NCBI GenBank assembly: GCA_036381125.1
Contig: DASVDK010000290.1
Coordinates: forward strand, 1 to 12,757
Direction of reading: 5' to 3'
Length of the DNA: 12,757 bases
From: DASVDK01 sp036381125 [NCBI: Thermodesulfobacteriota bacterium]
GTDB lineage: Bacteria > DASVDK01
In this document: one piece after another, positions 1 through 7,423 of the stretch
Numbering within the stretch: the first letter of the stretch is position 1
Layout: each line of letters starts with the position of its first letter
Position numbers and translations under genes: made by a program
Notes under the pieces: generated by a model
The model's database searches: none
Told to the model about the DNA's origin: nothing
The model's input: only the letters and a program-made list of their open reading frames with translations

Positions 1-157
1 TGGCGAACGTGAACGGCAGGAGCAGCGCGACGCCGCTCACGGCGCTCAGCCCCGGCAGCGCCCCGATGATGGTTCCGGCGACCGTTCCGACGAGGACCAC
101 GAACAGGTGGGACGGGTACAGGTTCACGACCACTGCGTGGAGGATGTCGCTCCACAT
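1..157 (-). CDS. tctA: TctA, large membrane subunit of a tripartite tricarboxylate transporter (N-terminus only)
   Basis: I translated this stretch by hand. It begins MWSDILHAVVVNLYPSHLF and runs on as a hydrophobic segment with GTIIGALPGLSAVSGVALLL. The GT-IG-LPGL pattern followed by a small-residue helix and LPFTF is the signature of the first conserved block of TctA proteins, the roughly 500-residue integral membrane subunits of TTT transporters, which take up carboxylates together with a periplasmic Bug-type binding protein. Only about 52 residues are inside the window; the rest lies beyond the left edge. The ATG is preceded by a GGAGG about ten bases upstream. The gene follows the TctC gene by 70 bases in the same direction. 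The small TctB subunit, often encoded between or beside these two, is not between them; it may follow tctA outside the window. Family assignment is confident; the substrate is unknown. Confidence 0.87.
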   Translation of the reverse strand, partial: MWSDILHAVVVNLYPSHLFVVLVGTVAGTIIGALPGLSAVSGVALLLPFTFA

Positions 158-227
158 GCCGGGGGGCCTCCGGGGTCATGTGGGACCCGGCGCGACCGGA
201 TCGCGCCGGGTCCGTGGTCACGGCGTG

Positions 228-1199
228 CTACTCGGCGAGGTTGTACTTCTCGACCAGGGTCTGGATGTGCTCCGTCATGGTGTTGACCGCCGACCTCGCG
301 TCCTGCGGCCCGAGGTAGGCGACCGGCTGGCCGAGCTTCGCCATCTCCTCGCGGAACTGCGGGTTGTCGGTCACCTGCTTGCAGACGCGCGCCCAGTAGT
401 CGACGATCTGGGTCGGCAGCCCCTTGGGCGCGGCGAGCGCCCGGTAGCGCTCGGAGATGACGTTGTAGCCCAGCTCCTGGAAGGTCGGCACGTCCGGCAG
501 CGCCGGGTCGCGCCGCGGCGACGCGATGGCGAGCGTCCGCATCTTCCCCTTCTGCGCGACGGAGAAGAGGGTGCTCGCGACCATGGCGTCGATCGTCCCC
601 GAGAGCGCCGCCTGGAGCTGCTGGGCGCCGCCGGTGAAGGGGATCTGCGTCATCTCGATGCCGGTCGCGTGCTCGATCAGCAGGGTCGTCATGAAGTCGG
701 CGCCGAGGGTCCCGGTGTTGCCGGCCTTCACCTTCTTCGGGTTCGCCTTGGCGTAGTCGACGAAGTCCTTGAGCGTCTTCCACGGCGCGTCCTCGCGGAC
801 GAGGAGGACGTCGGGCACCACGGCGTAGATGCAGATGGTGTCGAGCTGGTCGAGCTTGTACCCGGTCTGCTTCGGCTTCACCAGGGGCGGAATGATGGTG
901 AAGGGCGGCGTCGCGATGGCCAGCGTGTACCCGTCCGGCCGCTGCCGCACCAGCTCGGCCCACCCGGTGGCGCCGCCCGCGCCCGGCCGGTTCACGATGA
1001 CGAGCGACCGTCCGACGATCGGCTCCGCGTACTTGTTGAAGGCCCGCTGCGAGGCGTCGGCACCGCCGCCCGGCGCGAACGGGACGATGATCTGGATGTC
1101 CCGAGTCGGGTAGTCGCCGGGTGCAGCGGCGGCGAGCCCGGCGGTGGCTACGACTGTCCCGACGAGGATCCACAGTGCGAGGTGTAGCCTGAGCGTCAT
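228..1199 (-). CDS. tctC: Bug/TctC-family periplasmic substrate-binding protein of a tripartite tricarboxylate transporter
   Basis: This is a 323-residue protein, the usual length for the family. It should bind a small carboxylate in the periplasm and deliver it to the TctA/TctB membrane complex. Residues 1 to about 26 form a signal peptide (short basic start, hydrophobic core, AAAA before the mature PGDYPTRDIQ). Family hallmarks are DYPTRDIQIIVPFAPGGGAD just after the signal, NRPGAGGATGW, and RPDGYTLAIATPP, with LPDVPTFQELGY in the second lobe. The start is the ATG at 1199 because a GGGAGGGA sequence lies 8 bases upstream and the signal peptide begins there; the frame is open further up but that part is not signal-like. 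It lies 25 bases after the LVIVD gene and 70 bases before tctA, in one direction. Bug proteins are numerous and their ligands cannot be predicted from sequence. Confidence 0.95.
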   Translation of the reverse strand: MTLRLHLALWILVGTVVATAGLAAAAPGDYPTRDIQIIVPFAPGGGADASQRAFNKYAEPIVGRSLVIVNRPGAGGATGWAELVRQRPDGYTLAIATPPFTIIPPLVKPKQTGYKLDQLDTICIYAVVPDVLLVREDAPWKTLKDFVDYAKANPKKVKAGNTGTLGADFMTTLLIEHATGIEMTQIPFTGGAQQLQAALSGTIDAMVASTLFSVAQKGKMRTLAIASPRRDPALPDVPTFQELGYNVISERYRALAAPKGLPTQIVDYWARVCKQVTDNPQFREEMAKLGQPVAYLGPQDARSAVNTMTEHIQTLVEKYNLAE

Positions 1200-1224
1200 G
1201 CTGCGTGTCCCTCCCTGCTGTGTC

Positions 1225-2466
1225 TCAGTCGAGCGGCTGCCGCCCGGTGTACTCGAGGACGTACAGGCCGCCATTGGCCCGATCGGCCGCGTAGATAATA
1301 CTCCGGTCGTCGACGAACACATCACTGATCCGACAGCCGCGCTGTCCGGCCGGCGTTTCGGGTAGGAAGGCCGCGATCTCCTCGGGGCGGTAGGGATCCC
1401 GGATGTCGTAGAGTCGGAGCCCCGCGCTGAACCACGTGGCGGCCACGGTGTTGACCAGCTTCGCGGCCCCCGGCTCGGGCTCGTTCTCGTGGAGGTTGTG
1501 CGCGCCGATCCTGCCGCCCACGCGGTGCAGCTCCTCGAAGCCCTCGGGCGTCGGCATGCTCGCCACGATCACCGGGTTGGTCTCGACGCGGGCGTCCACC
1601 ATCCAGAGCCGCTTCGGCCAGTCGATGCCGTGGTCGCCGGTTGCCTCGTCGGTCACGACGAGGAAGCCGCGGTCGAACAGCGGCATCACGGTGTGCGTGA
1701 AGCCGGGGTAGGGGGGGTGGTAGTCGAGCCGGGAGACGAGCCGCGGGCGCGCGCGATCGGCGATGTCGAGGATGACGATGCCGCCGTCGATCCACCCGAT
1801 GTAGGCCCGATCGGGCCGCTCGGGGTAGCAGAGGGTGTGGTGCGGCCGGAAGGCGAAGTCGTACGGCTCCGGGTGGCGCGGCGGCAGCGTCGCGTCGTCC
1901 CCCTTGCGCTGGCCCGGCAGCCACCAGCGGCCCACCTCCCGGGGGCGTACCGGGTCGGCCATGTCGACGATCATGTAGAACTGGTGGTCCTTCGGGTGGT
2001 TCGGCTGGAAGTCGGGCGCGCCGGTGGAGATGTGGGCGTAGCGGCCGTCCATGAAGGAGACGAAGTGGACGCCCTGCGAGTACGGCCCCGAGGTGTCGAA
2101 GAAGCCGATCTTCCGGGGCTCGGCCGGGCGGCTCACGTCGTAGATCTCGAAGCCGGCCGGCGTGCCGCCCGGCTTCGCGGCCTGATAGGCCTGCAGCAGG
2201 ATGTCGCCGCGCAGCGCGAGCGAGTTGCCGCGCACCTGGTCGTGGGGCAGCGGGAGCTGCCAGACCACGCGCGGGTCGGTCGGCTCGGTGACGTCGAGGA
2301 CCGAGAAGCAGGTCGGCGGGTTCTCGTTGGCCACGTAGAGGTAGCGCCGCCCGTCGCGCGTCACCTTCATCGCCATCCCTTCGCCGGCGTTGGGGGTGCC
2401 GCCGAGGTCGTTGTGGGCGAGCAGCTTGAGATTCGTGGCGACCCGGACACCGGGCAGGGACGTCAT
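1225..2466 (-). CDS. LVIVD-repeat beta-propeller protein
   Basis: The protein has 413 residues and is built almost entirely of a repeated strand-turn unit of the form (F/L)x(I/V)xD(V/I)xxPxxPxxV. Copies lie near residues 54-70 (FSVLDVTEPTDPRVV), 106-122 (FEIYDVSRPAEPRKI), 163-180 (FYMIVDMADPVRPREV), 229-246 (GIVILDIADRARPRLV), 287-303 (LWMVDARVETNPVIV) and 350-366 (LRLYDIRDPYRPEEI), and a last strand LYVLEYTG closes the ring near 401. Six repeats plus the closing strand suggest a seven-bladed propeller. Histidines are conspicuous (H134, H161, H209/H210, H258, GAHNLHEN at 321-328) and could line a central metal or ligand site; this is inference. I see no signal peptide. The ATG overlaps the amidohydrolase stop codon (ATGA, 2463-2466) and has GGAGG six bases upstream, so the two are probably made together. 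No enzymatic role is assigned. Confidence 0.88.
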   Translation of the reverse strand: MTSLPGVRVATNLKLLAHNDLGGTPNAGEGMAMKVTRDGRRYLYVANENPPTCFSVLDVTEPTDPRVVWQLPLPHDQVRGNSLALRGDILLQAYQAAKPGGTPAGFEIYDVSRPAEPRKIGFFDTSGPYSQGVHFVSFMDGRYAHISTGAPDFQPNHPKDHQFYMIVDMADPVRPREVGRWWLPGQRKGDDATLPPRHPEPYDFAFRPHHTLCYPERPDRAYIGWIDGGIVILDIADRARPRLVSRLDYHPPYPGFTHTVMPLFDRGFLVVTDEATGDHGIDWPKRLWMVDARVETNPVIVASMPTPEGFEELHRVGGRIGAHNLHENEPEPGAAKLVNTVAATWFSAGLRLYDIRDPYRPEEIAAFLPETPAGQRGCRISDVFVDDRSIIYAADRANGGLYVLEYTGRQPLD

Positions 2467-3341
2467 CGTGCACCTCCGCCGAGCCCGAGCAGCTCGGCCG
2501 CGTTCCGTCGGAAGACCTTCTCTATCACATCGGCGTCGAAACAGATGTTTCGATACGCCTCCACCGCGCCCCCCACCGGGGCGAACGGGTAGCCGCTCGC
2601 GAAGAGGAAGCGGTCCTGGAGGTAGCCGCGCGCCGCGAGGGCGAAGTCGTCGCGTCCGGGGAGGTTGATGGCGTAGATGTCGGGGGACAGCCAGACGTTC
2701 TCCCGGCGGAAGGCCACGCCGAGCATCGGCTGCACCCAGGGCCAGCAGGCGTGCGCGATCACGAGCCTGAGGTCCGGGAAGTCGTGCGCGACCTGGTCCA
2801 CGTCCACCGGCTGGCAGTAGCCGATGTCCGGCCCCGTGTTGAGGCTCGACGTGAGGATCACCGGCAGCTTCCGCTCGGCGCAGCGCGCGTAGATGGGGTA
2901 GAGGCGCCGGTCGTTGATCCGCATCGGGGTCGGGGCGAAGCCCGGCTCGAGCGACGCGGCGGGCATCCGCCACTCGTCGACGATCCGGTCCACCTCGCGC
3001 AGCGCCTCGGCCGGGTCGGACGGGTCGATCGCGCCGCAGACGACGAACCGGCCGGGGTGGCGAGCCGCGATGGCGAGCGCCTCCTCGTTGGTGACCGTGC
3101 CGAACCGGGAGCGGCTCTTGCGCCCGGTGATGACCCCGACCGCCACGCCGGCCGCGTCCATCTCGGCGAGGAGCCGCTCGACCGACAGCTCGACCACCGA
3201 CTGCGCCGGCTCGAGGCCGAGCTGGCGCGTGCGGGCCATCGTGCGCGACTTCTCGCGGTACATGATGGTCTCGAGGAACCCGCCGAGCGGCGGGCGGAGC
3301 CGGAAGTCGATGATCCACCGTGTGCCTTCGGGCCGTGTCAC
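2463..3341 (-). CDS. Amidohydrolase-2 (COG2159-like) TIM-barrel protein lacking most metal ligands
   Basis: The protein has 292 residues, typical for the amidohydrolase-2/ACMSD-like group of hydrolases and decarboxylases. The overall pattern fits: strand 1 at WIIDFRLRPP (9-18), a region of MDAAGVAVGVI (61-71), HPGRFVVCGAIDP (95-107), strand 5 LPVILTSS (159-166), strand 6 LRLVIAHACWPW (191-202), and the terminal FLFASGYPFAP (246-255) followed by NAAELLGL. The usual metal ligands are largely absent: the DxHxH of strand 1 reads DFRLR, the strand-5 histidine is replaced, and the GSDYP aspartate reads ASGYP; only H197 of strand 6 remains. The function is therefore uncertain: a divergent enzyme, a metal-independent one, or a non-catalytic partner. 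The start is a GTG overlapping the upstream stop (GTGA, 3338-3341), with GGGAG about 8 bases upstream. Its stop overlaps the LVIVD start. Confidence 0.85.
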   Translation of the reverse strand: MTRPEGTRWIIDFRLRPPLGGFLETIMYREKSRTMARTRQLGLEPAQSVVELSVERLLAEMDAAGVAVGVITGRKSRSRFGTVTNEEALAIAARHPGRFVVCGAIDPSDPAEALREVDRIVDEWRMPAASLEPGFAPTPMRINDRRLYPIYARCAERKLPVILTSSLNTGPDIGYCQPVDVDQVAHDFPDLRLVIAHACWPWVQPMLGVAFRRENVWLSPDIYAINLPGRDDFALAARGYLQDRFLFASGYPFAPVGGAVEAYRNICFDADVIEKVFRRNAAELLGLGGGAR

Positions 3342-4282
3342 GCCGTCTCTCCCTCGATCCGTCGCACGAGCTTCAACGCCTCCACCAGGATTCGGTCCAT
3401 CCGTTCGCGCGTCGCCTCGGCCTGCCCGGGCGCCCACCTGAGGAACCCCTTGCCGGCCCTGGCGCCGGTCTCGCCGCGCGCGACGAGGTCGCGCAGCAGG
3501 GCGGGCGCCTCGGCCGAGCGGTCGAGGTCGGGCACGATGTACTCGTTGATGCGCAGGAGCTGCTCGAGGCCGACGAGGTCCATCGACTCGAAGGTGCCGG
3601 CGCCGAGGAGGCGGAAGCCGAAGCCCCACCGGATGGCGGCGTCCACGTCCTCGGCGCTGGCGACCCCGCGGGCGACCAGGCTGATCGCCTCGCGCCGCAT
3701 GGCCTGCTGGATGCGGTTCTGCAGGAAGCCCGGCAGGTCCCGGCGGACGATCACCGGCCGCTTGCCGACGGCCCTCAGGATCTCCGCCGTCCGCTCGAGC
3801 GTCGCGTCGGACGTCCGTTCCCCCTTCACCACCTCGACGAGCGGGACGAGGTGGGCCGGGATGACGAACTTGGTGCCGACGACCCGCTCGGGCCGCCGGG
3901 TCCGCTCGGCGATGCGCGTGACCGGCAGCCCGGAGGTGTTGCTCGCGAGGATGGCCGCGTCGCCGGCCAGCCGCTCGAGGTCGGCGAAGAAGGCCTGCTT
4001 GTGCTCGAGGACCTCCGGCGTCGCCTCGACGACCAGCTCCGCGCCCGCCGCGGCGGCCAGGTCGGTGGCGGTCTCGAGGCGCGCGGCGGCGGCGTCGGCC
4101 GCGGCCCGCTCGACGAGACCGTGCCGGGCCAGCATGGCGAGGGCGGACTCGAAGGCGTCCCGCCCGGCCGCCACCTGGGCGGCGCCGCGGCCCACGAGGC
4201 GCACCGGCACCCCGCCCGCGGCGAAGGCGGCGGCGATCCCCGGGCCCATGCGGCCGGTGCCGATGACGACGACCGAGGTCAT
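3338..4282 (-). CDS. 3-hydroxyacyl-CoA dehydrogenase-family protein with altered catalytic histidine
   Basis: At 314 residues it has the full two-domain layout of the family. An N-terminal Rossmann fold binds NAD(H) (VVVIGTGRMGPGIA, 4-17), followed by VVEATPE (84-90), SNTSGLPVTRIA (114-125), and a helical C-terminal domain beginning near DLPGFLQNRI (182-191). Relatives reduce or oxidise the 3-hydroxy group of acyl-CoAs or related hydroxy acids. E150 (PLVEVVKGE) of the catalytic His-Glu pair and N189 are present. The catalytic histidine, normally in a GTHFWNPP-like block, is not: residues 136-142 read GTKFVIP, so the histidine position is K138 and the Asn is Ile. Either the reaction differs or Lys takes over. 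The ATG overlaps the permease stop (ATGA, 4279-4282), with GGGAGG upstream. Its stop overlaps the amidohydrolase GTG. Confidence 0.9.
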   Translation of the reverse strand: MTSVVVIGTGRMGPGIAAAFAAGGVPVRLVGRGAAQVAAGRDAFESALAMLARHGLVERAAADAAAARLETATDLAAAAGAELVVEATPEVLEHKQAFFADLERLAGDAAILASNTSGLPVTRIAERTRRPERVVGTKFVIPAHLVPLVEVVKGERTSDATLERTAEILRAVGKRPVIVRRDLPGFLQNRIQQAMRREAISLVARGVASAEDVDAAIRWGFGFRLLGAGTFESMDLVGLEQLLRINEYIVPDLDRSAEAPALLRDLVARGETGARAGKGFLRWAPGQAEATRERMDRILVEALKLVRRIEGETA

Positions 4283-6012
4283 GCCCCGCCTCCCTTGAAT
4301 CCGGGGCCGCCGGCGCCGATCCAGCGAAGCAGACCGAGGGCGGCGACGCCGATGGCGATCATGAGCATCGAGAGGGCGGCCAGGTACCCGATGTCGCCCG
4401 AGGCCCAGAGGTCGAAGAGCGCGACCGACAGGACGACCTGGCGAGGCGTGTAGAGGAGGACCGAGGCCGACAGCTCCCGCAGGAACGACACGAAGAGGAG
4501 GATCCAGCCGGCGAGCATCCCGGCCCGCAGGAGCGGCACCGTGATGCGCCGGAACGTGGCGAACCACGACGCGCCGGACATGAGCGACGCCTCCTCCAGC
4601 TCGCGGTGGATCTGGGCGAGGGCCGAGGAGGTGGACTGCACCCCGTAGGGGAAGTAGCGCCCCACGTAGGCGGCGAGCAGGATCCAGGCGGTGCCGTACA
4701 GCACGATCGGCGGCTCGATCCAGGCGCGCAGCATCCCGTACGCGAGCACCGTGCCGGGGAACGCGAGCGGCAGCATGGCCATCTGCTCGAGCAGGGTGCG
4801 CCCGGGCGCCTTGATCCGCAGGACGAGGAAGGAGACGAGGGCCGCGAGCGCGATGCCGAGCGTGGCGCCGCCCACGCCGAGCAGCAGGCTGTTCACGAAC
4901 GCCCGACGCGTGAGCGGGTAGTCGGTGAGCACGTAGAGGTAGTTCTGCAGCGTCAGCTGCGCCGGATCGAAGTACTGGGTCCAGATGGTCCGGATGGACG
5001 CGAGCAGGAGCGCCGCGAGCGGCAGGACCATGGCCAGGAGCAGGTAGAGGAGACCGCCCCCCATCGCCACCCAGCGCCACGGCCCGAGCCGCACGAGACG
5101 GGGCCGTGCCCCCTTGCCGGTCACCGTGGCGAAGCTCCGCCGGGCGAGCACCCGCCGCTGCATCGCGACGCCGGCCGCGGTCAGGACGAGGAGGACGAGG
5201 CAGAGCGCGGCGCCCTGGCCGTACTGGGGCGGGTACTCGGAGATGGTGGTCCAGATCTTCGTGGTGAGCACCGGGATGCGCGCCGGCAGGCCGAGGACCG
5301 CCGGCACGCCGAACTGCTCGAGCGACAGGACGAACGCCAGGAAGCCGCCCGCCAGGATGGCCGGCGTCACCATCGGGAGGGTCACGTGGCGGGCGGTCTG
5401 CGCCTGGTCGGCGCCGGCCATCATCGACGCCTCCTCCATCGTCGCGTCCATGGAGCGGAGGGCGCCGCCGACGATGAGGAGGACGAACGGCGCCGTGTAG
5501 AGCCCGATGACGAGCGCGATGCCGCCGAGCGAGTAGATGTCGATGGCGCGCTCGACCCCGGTCGCCCACGCGATCGCCTGGTTGAGGAGGCCCGTGGCCG
5601 GGCTGCCGAGGAGCGACCAGGCGAGCGCCCCGATGAAGGGGGGGCAAATGAAGGGGACGAGCGCCGAGATCTCGATGAGCCATCGGCCCGGCGTGTCGGT
5701 GCGCGCGACGACCCAGGCGAGCGCCGTGCCGAGGAGCGTCGCGAAGGCGCCCGAGGCGACGGCCACGACGAGGCTGTTGCCGAGCGCGTGGAAGTTGTCC
5801 GGGTCGGTCCAGACGCGGACGTACCACTGCGCCGTCCACGCCCCCTCGGCGTCCCGGAGCGACTCGAGCACCAGGACCGCCGAGGGGTAGAGGACGAGGT
5901 AGGTCAGGAGGGCGACGACGCCCGCCTGGGCCCACCAGATCGGCGAACGAACGACCGCGAGGCGCCCCGGCCAGCGGAGCGCCCGGCCGCCTAGCCGGAG
6001 ACCTGCTTCCAT
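4279..6012 (-). CDS. ABC importer permease, two fused permease domains (FbpB/AfuB type)
   Basis: This 577-residue integral membrane protein carries two tandem permease domains, as in the Fe3+, thiamine and 2-aminoethylphosphonate importer class. About twelve hydrophobic segments can be seen, six per half, with a cytoplasmic linker near residues 285-312 (basic: RRVLARRS, GKGARPRLVR). Each half has the EAA loop that contacts the ATPase: EEASMMAGADQAQTARHVTLP (193-213) and EEASLMSGASWFATFRRITVP (473-493), so both sites look functional. The ATG at 6012 lies inside the end of the binding-protein gene (22-base overlap); it is the first usable start, as no GTG or TTG occurs in the following codons before the first membrane span. 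No ABC ATPase gene is in this window, so it must be encoded elsewhere. Its partner is the upstream substrate-binding protein. Ligand unknown. Confidence 0.94.
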   Translation of the reverse strand: MEAGLRLGGRALRWPGRLAVVRSPIWWAQAGVVALLTYLVLYPSAVLVLESLRDAEGAWTAQWYVRVWTDPDNFHALGNSLVVAVASGAFATLLGTALAWVVARTDTPGRWLIEISALVPFICPPFIGALAWSLLGSPATGLLNQAIAWATGVERAIDIYSLGGIALVIGLYTAPFVLLIVGGALRSMDATMEEASMMAGADQAQTARHVTLPMVTPAILAGGFLAFVLSLEQFGVPAVLGLPARIPVLTTKIWTTISEYPPQYGQGAALCLVLLVLTAAGVAMQRRVLARRSFATVTGKGARPRLVRLGPWRWVAMGGGLLYLLLAMVLPLAALLLASIRTIWTQYFDPAQLTLQNYLYVLTDYPLTRRAFVNSLLLGVGGATLGIALAALVSFLVLRIKAPGRTLLEQMAMLPLAFPGTVLAYGMLRAWIEPPIVLYGTAWILLAAYVGRYFPYGVQSTSSALAQIHRELEEASLMSGASWFATFRRITVPLLRAGMLAGWILLFVSFLRELSASVLLYTPRQVVLSVALFDLWASGDIGYLAALSMLMIAIGVAALGLLRWIGAGGPGFKGGGA

Positions 6013-7028
6013 TCCTCGAGGAACTCCGACTTGGTGCGCCCCTCCTCCCGGAGGTCGTCGATGCTGCTGAAGATGATCTTCACCTCGTTCATCGGCTTGA
6101 GGCCGTACACCCGCGGGTAGGGGGGCACGTCGTCGCGGAGCACCGGCGTCCCGAACCGCTCCTGCCACATCGCCTGCGCCTCGCGGCCGAGCGCGAAGTC
6201 GACGAACTGCCTGGCCCCCTCCGGGTTCGGGGCGTCCTTCGGGATGCAGATGCTGTAGAGCGTCATCGGCACCCCTTCCTCGGGCAGGACGGCCGCGATG
6301 GGGGCGCCCTTCTTCGCCTTGTCGAAGACGTAGTACTCCTGGAGGCCGACGCCGATCGGCCGCTCGCCGGAGATGACCGTGTTCGACACGTCGCCGCCGC
6401 CCCGCTTGAGCATGACCTCCTGCCTGGCCATCTTCGCCGCGAAGTCCTTGCCGAGGAGCTTGCGGAGCGCGTAGATCATGTGCACGCCCGACCCGCTCGA
6501 GCGCCAGTCGAGCATGACGATCTTGCCCTTCCAGCGGGGATCGGCCAGGTCGGCCCAGTGCTTCGGCGCGTCCTCGGCCTTGATCGCCTGCGTGTTGTAG
6601 GAGATCGTGTTGAGGAGCACCTTCTGCGGCACCCAGTAGCCCGGCATCCGGAACTCGGCGGGGAAGTGCGAGGCCTCGGGCGAGTCGTACCTCATCAGCT
6701 TCCCCTGCTCGGCCCAGTCGATCATCGCCTCGACCTCGGTGTTGCCGATGACGTCCGCGAGGACCCGGCCGGCCTTGAACTCGGCCTCCACCTTCTGGAC
6801 GACGTTGACGCCGCCGGCCCGCCAGAACTCGGCGTCGCGGCCGGTCTTCGTCCGGAACAGGTCGCAGAGGGCGTTGACCGAGTCGGCCGAGCCGCCGGCG
6901 TAGTGCATGACCGCGCCGGCCGCGCGGCCCGGCCGGGGCAGGCCCAGGGTGAGGCCGGCGGCGCCGAGGCCCGCGCCGGTCACGAACGTGCGACGGGTGA
7001 GTCCGGAACGTCGGGTGTCACCTGCCAT
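5991..7028 (-). CDS. Tat-exported ABC transporter substrate-binding protein (AfuA/FbpA-like, SBP_bac family)
   Basis: The protein has 345 residues. It begins with a twin-arginine signal: TRRTFVTGAG (11-20), then a moderately hydrophobic stretch ending near PGRAAG, suggesting export in folded form. The mature part fits a periplasmic type-2 binding protein of the iron(III)/thiamine/phosphonate class: ADVIGNTEVEAMIDW (91-105), NTISYNTQ (140-147), WADLADPRWKGKIVM (158-172), VSNTVISGERPIGVGL (214-229), GAPIAAVLPEEG (241-252) and PNPEGARQFVDF (268-279). A YY pair (232-233) lies where FbpA-type proteins carry iron-binding tyrosines, but the surrounding residues do not prove iron binding. Two starts compete. 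The ATG at 7052 overlaps the cupin stop (ATGA); the ATG at 7028 has a perfect AAGGAGG at 8-base spacing and gives a more compact Tat leader, so I chose it. The permease follows with overlap. Confidence 0.93.
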   Translation of the reverse strand: MAGDTRRSGLTRRTFVTGAGLGAAGLTLGLPRPGRAAGAVMHYAGGSADSVNALCDLFRTKTGRDAEFWRAGGVNVVQKVEAEFKAGRVLADVIGNTEVEAMIDWAEQGKLMRYDSPEASHFPAEFRMPGYWVPQKVLLNTISYNTQAIKAEDAPKHWADLADPRWKGKIVMLDWRSSGSGVHMIYALRKLLGKDFAAKMARQEVMLKRGGGDVSNTVISGERPIGVGLQEYYVFDKAKKGAPIAAVLPEEGVPMTLYSICIPKDAPNPEGARQFVDFALGREAQAMWQERFGTPVLRDDVPPYPRVYGLKPMNEVKIIFSSIDDLREEGRTKSEFLEEWKQVSG

Positions 7029-7036
7029 CTCCCGTT

Positions 7037-7043
7037 CCTCCTT
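7037..7043 (-). promoter_or_regulatory. Strong Shine-Dalgarno sequence selecting the binding-protein start
   Basis: The minus strand reads AAGGAGG here, 8 bases before the ATG at 7028. It lies inside the alternative start region (ATG at 7052), and is the main reason to prefer the shorter protein. Such a strong independent site within an otherwise coupled operon would raise expression of the binding protein over its neighbours, as is usual for periplasmic binding proteins. Confidence 0.75.
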
Positions 7044-7048
7044 CCTGC

Positions 7049-7423
7049 TCATGCCACCGCCGGCATGTCTGCCGCGGGCACGGATACGACGACGAGGACG
7101 AGGTCATCGAGTCCGGTGTTCACGATCCCGTGGGAGACGCCGGGCGGGACGTGGATCGTCGTGTTCGGGCCGGCGAGGTGCCGCTCGCCGTCGAGCACGA
7201 TCGCCCCGGTGCCGCGCACGACGTAGTAGACGTGCTCGGCCTTCCCGTGCGTGTGGACCTCCGCGTAGCCGCGCGGCCGGTACGTCGACACGCGGAAGTC
7301 CATGTCCGTCGTGTCGGCGTTGGTCGGGTGAACGAGCAGCTTCGAGAAGGCGTCGACGTGTCCGGGGAGGCTCCGCCAGTCGGCGTCCTCGAACCGGACG
7401 ACGCGCGCCCGCCGGGTGGTCAC
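7049..7423 (-). CDS. Small single-domain cupin protein
   Basis: This 124-residue protein is a single cupin barrel. Motif 1 is complete (AEVHTHGKAEHVYYVVRGTG; H57, H59 and E63), and motif 2 has the expected PPGVSHGIVN with H98. All four ligands of a mononuclear metal centre are therefore present. Small cupins of this type act as isomerases, dioxygenases, decarboxylase-like enzymes or ligand sensors, so the reaction cannot be named. The GTG start overlaps the stop of the ThDP enzyme (GTGA, 7420-7423) and has no clear ribosome site of its own, so it probably depends on re-initiation after the ThDP gene. That coupling suggests the cupin acts on the ThDP enzyme's substrate or product. The binding-protein gene follows 20 bases later. 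Confidence 0.9.
   Translation of the reverse strand: MTTRRARVVRFEDADWRSLPGHVDAFSKLLVHPTNADTTDMDFRVSTYRPRGYAEVHTHGKAEHVYYVVRGTGAIVLDGERHLAGPNTTIHVPPGVSHGIVNTGLDDLVLVVVSVPAADMPAVA

Noticed and set aside
9-1187. Long open frame on the plus strand opposite tctC and tctA, and similar long frames opposite other genes
   Set aside because: They come from the strong GC bias at third codon positions. Their translations are Arg/Pro/Gly/Ala-rich without recognisable domains, and the opposite strand holds clear protein families with ribosome sites.
7029-7052. Longer start for the ABC binding protein at 7052 (ATGA overlap with the cupin)
   Set aside because: Possible, but the perfect AAGGAGG lies inside this stretch and is correctly spaced only for the ATG at 7028, which also gives a typical Tat leader.
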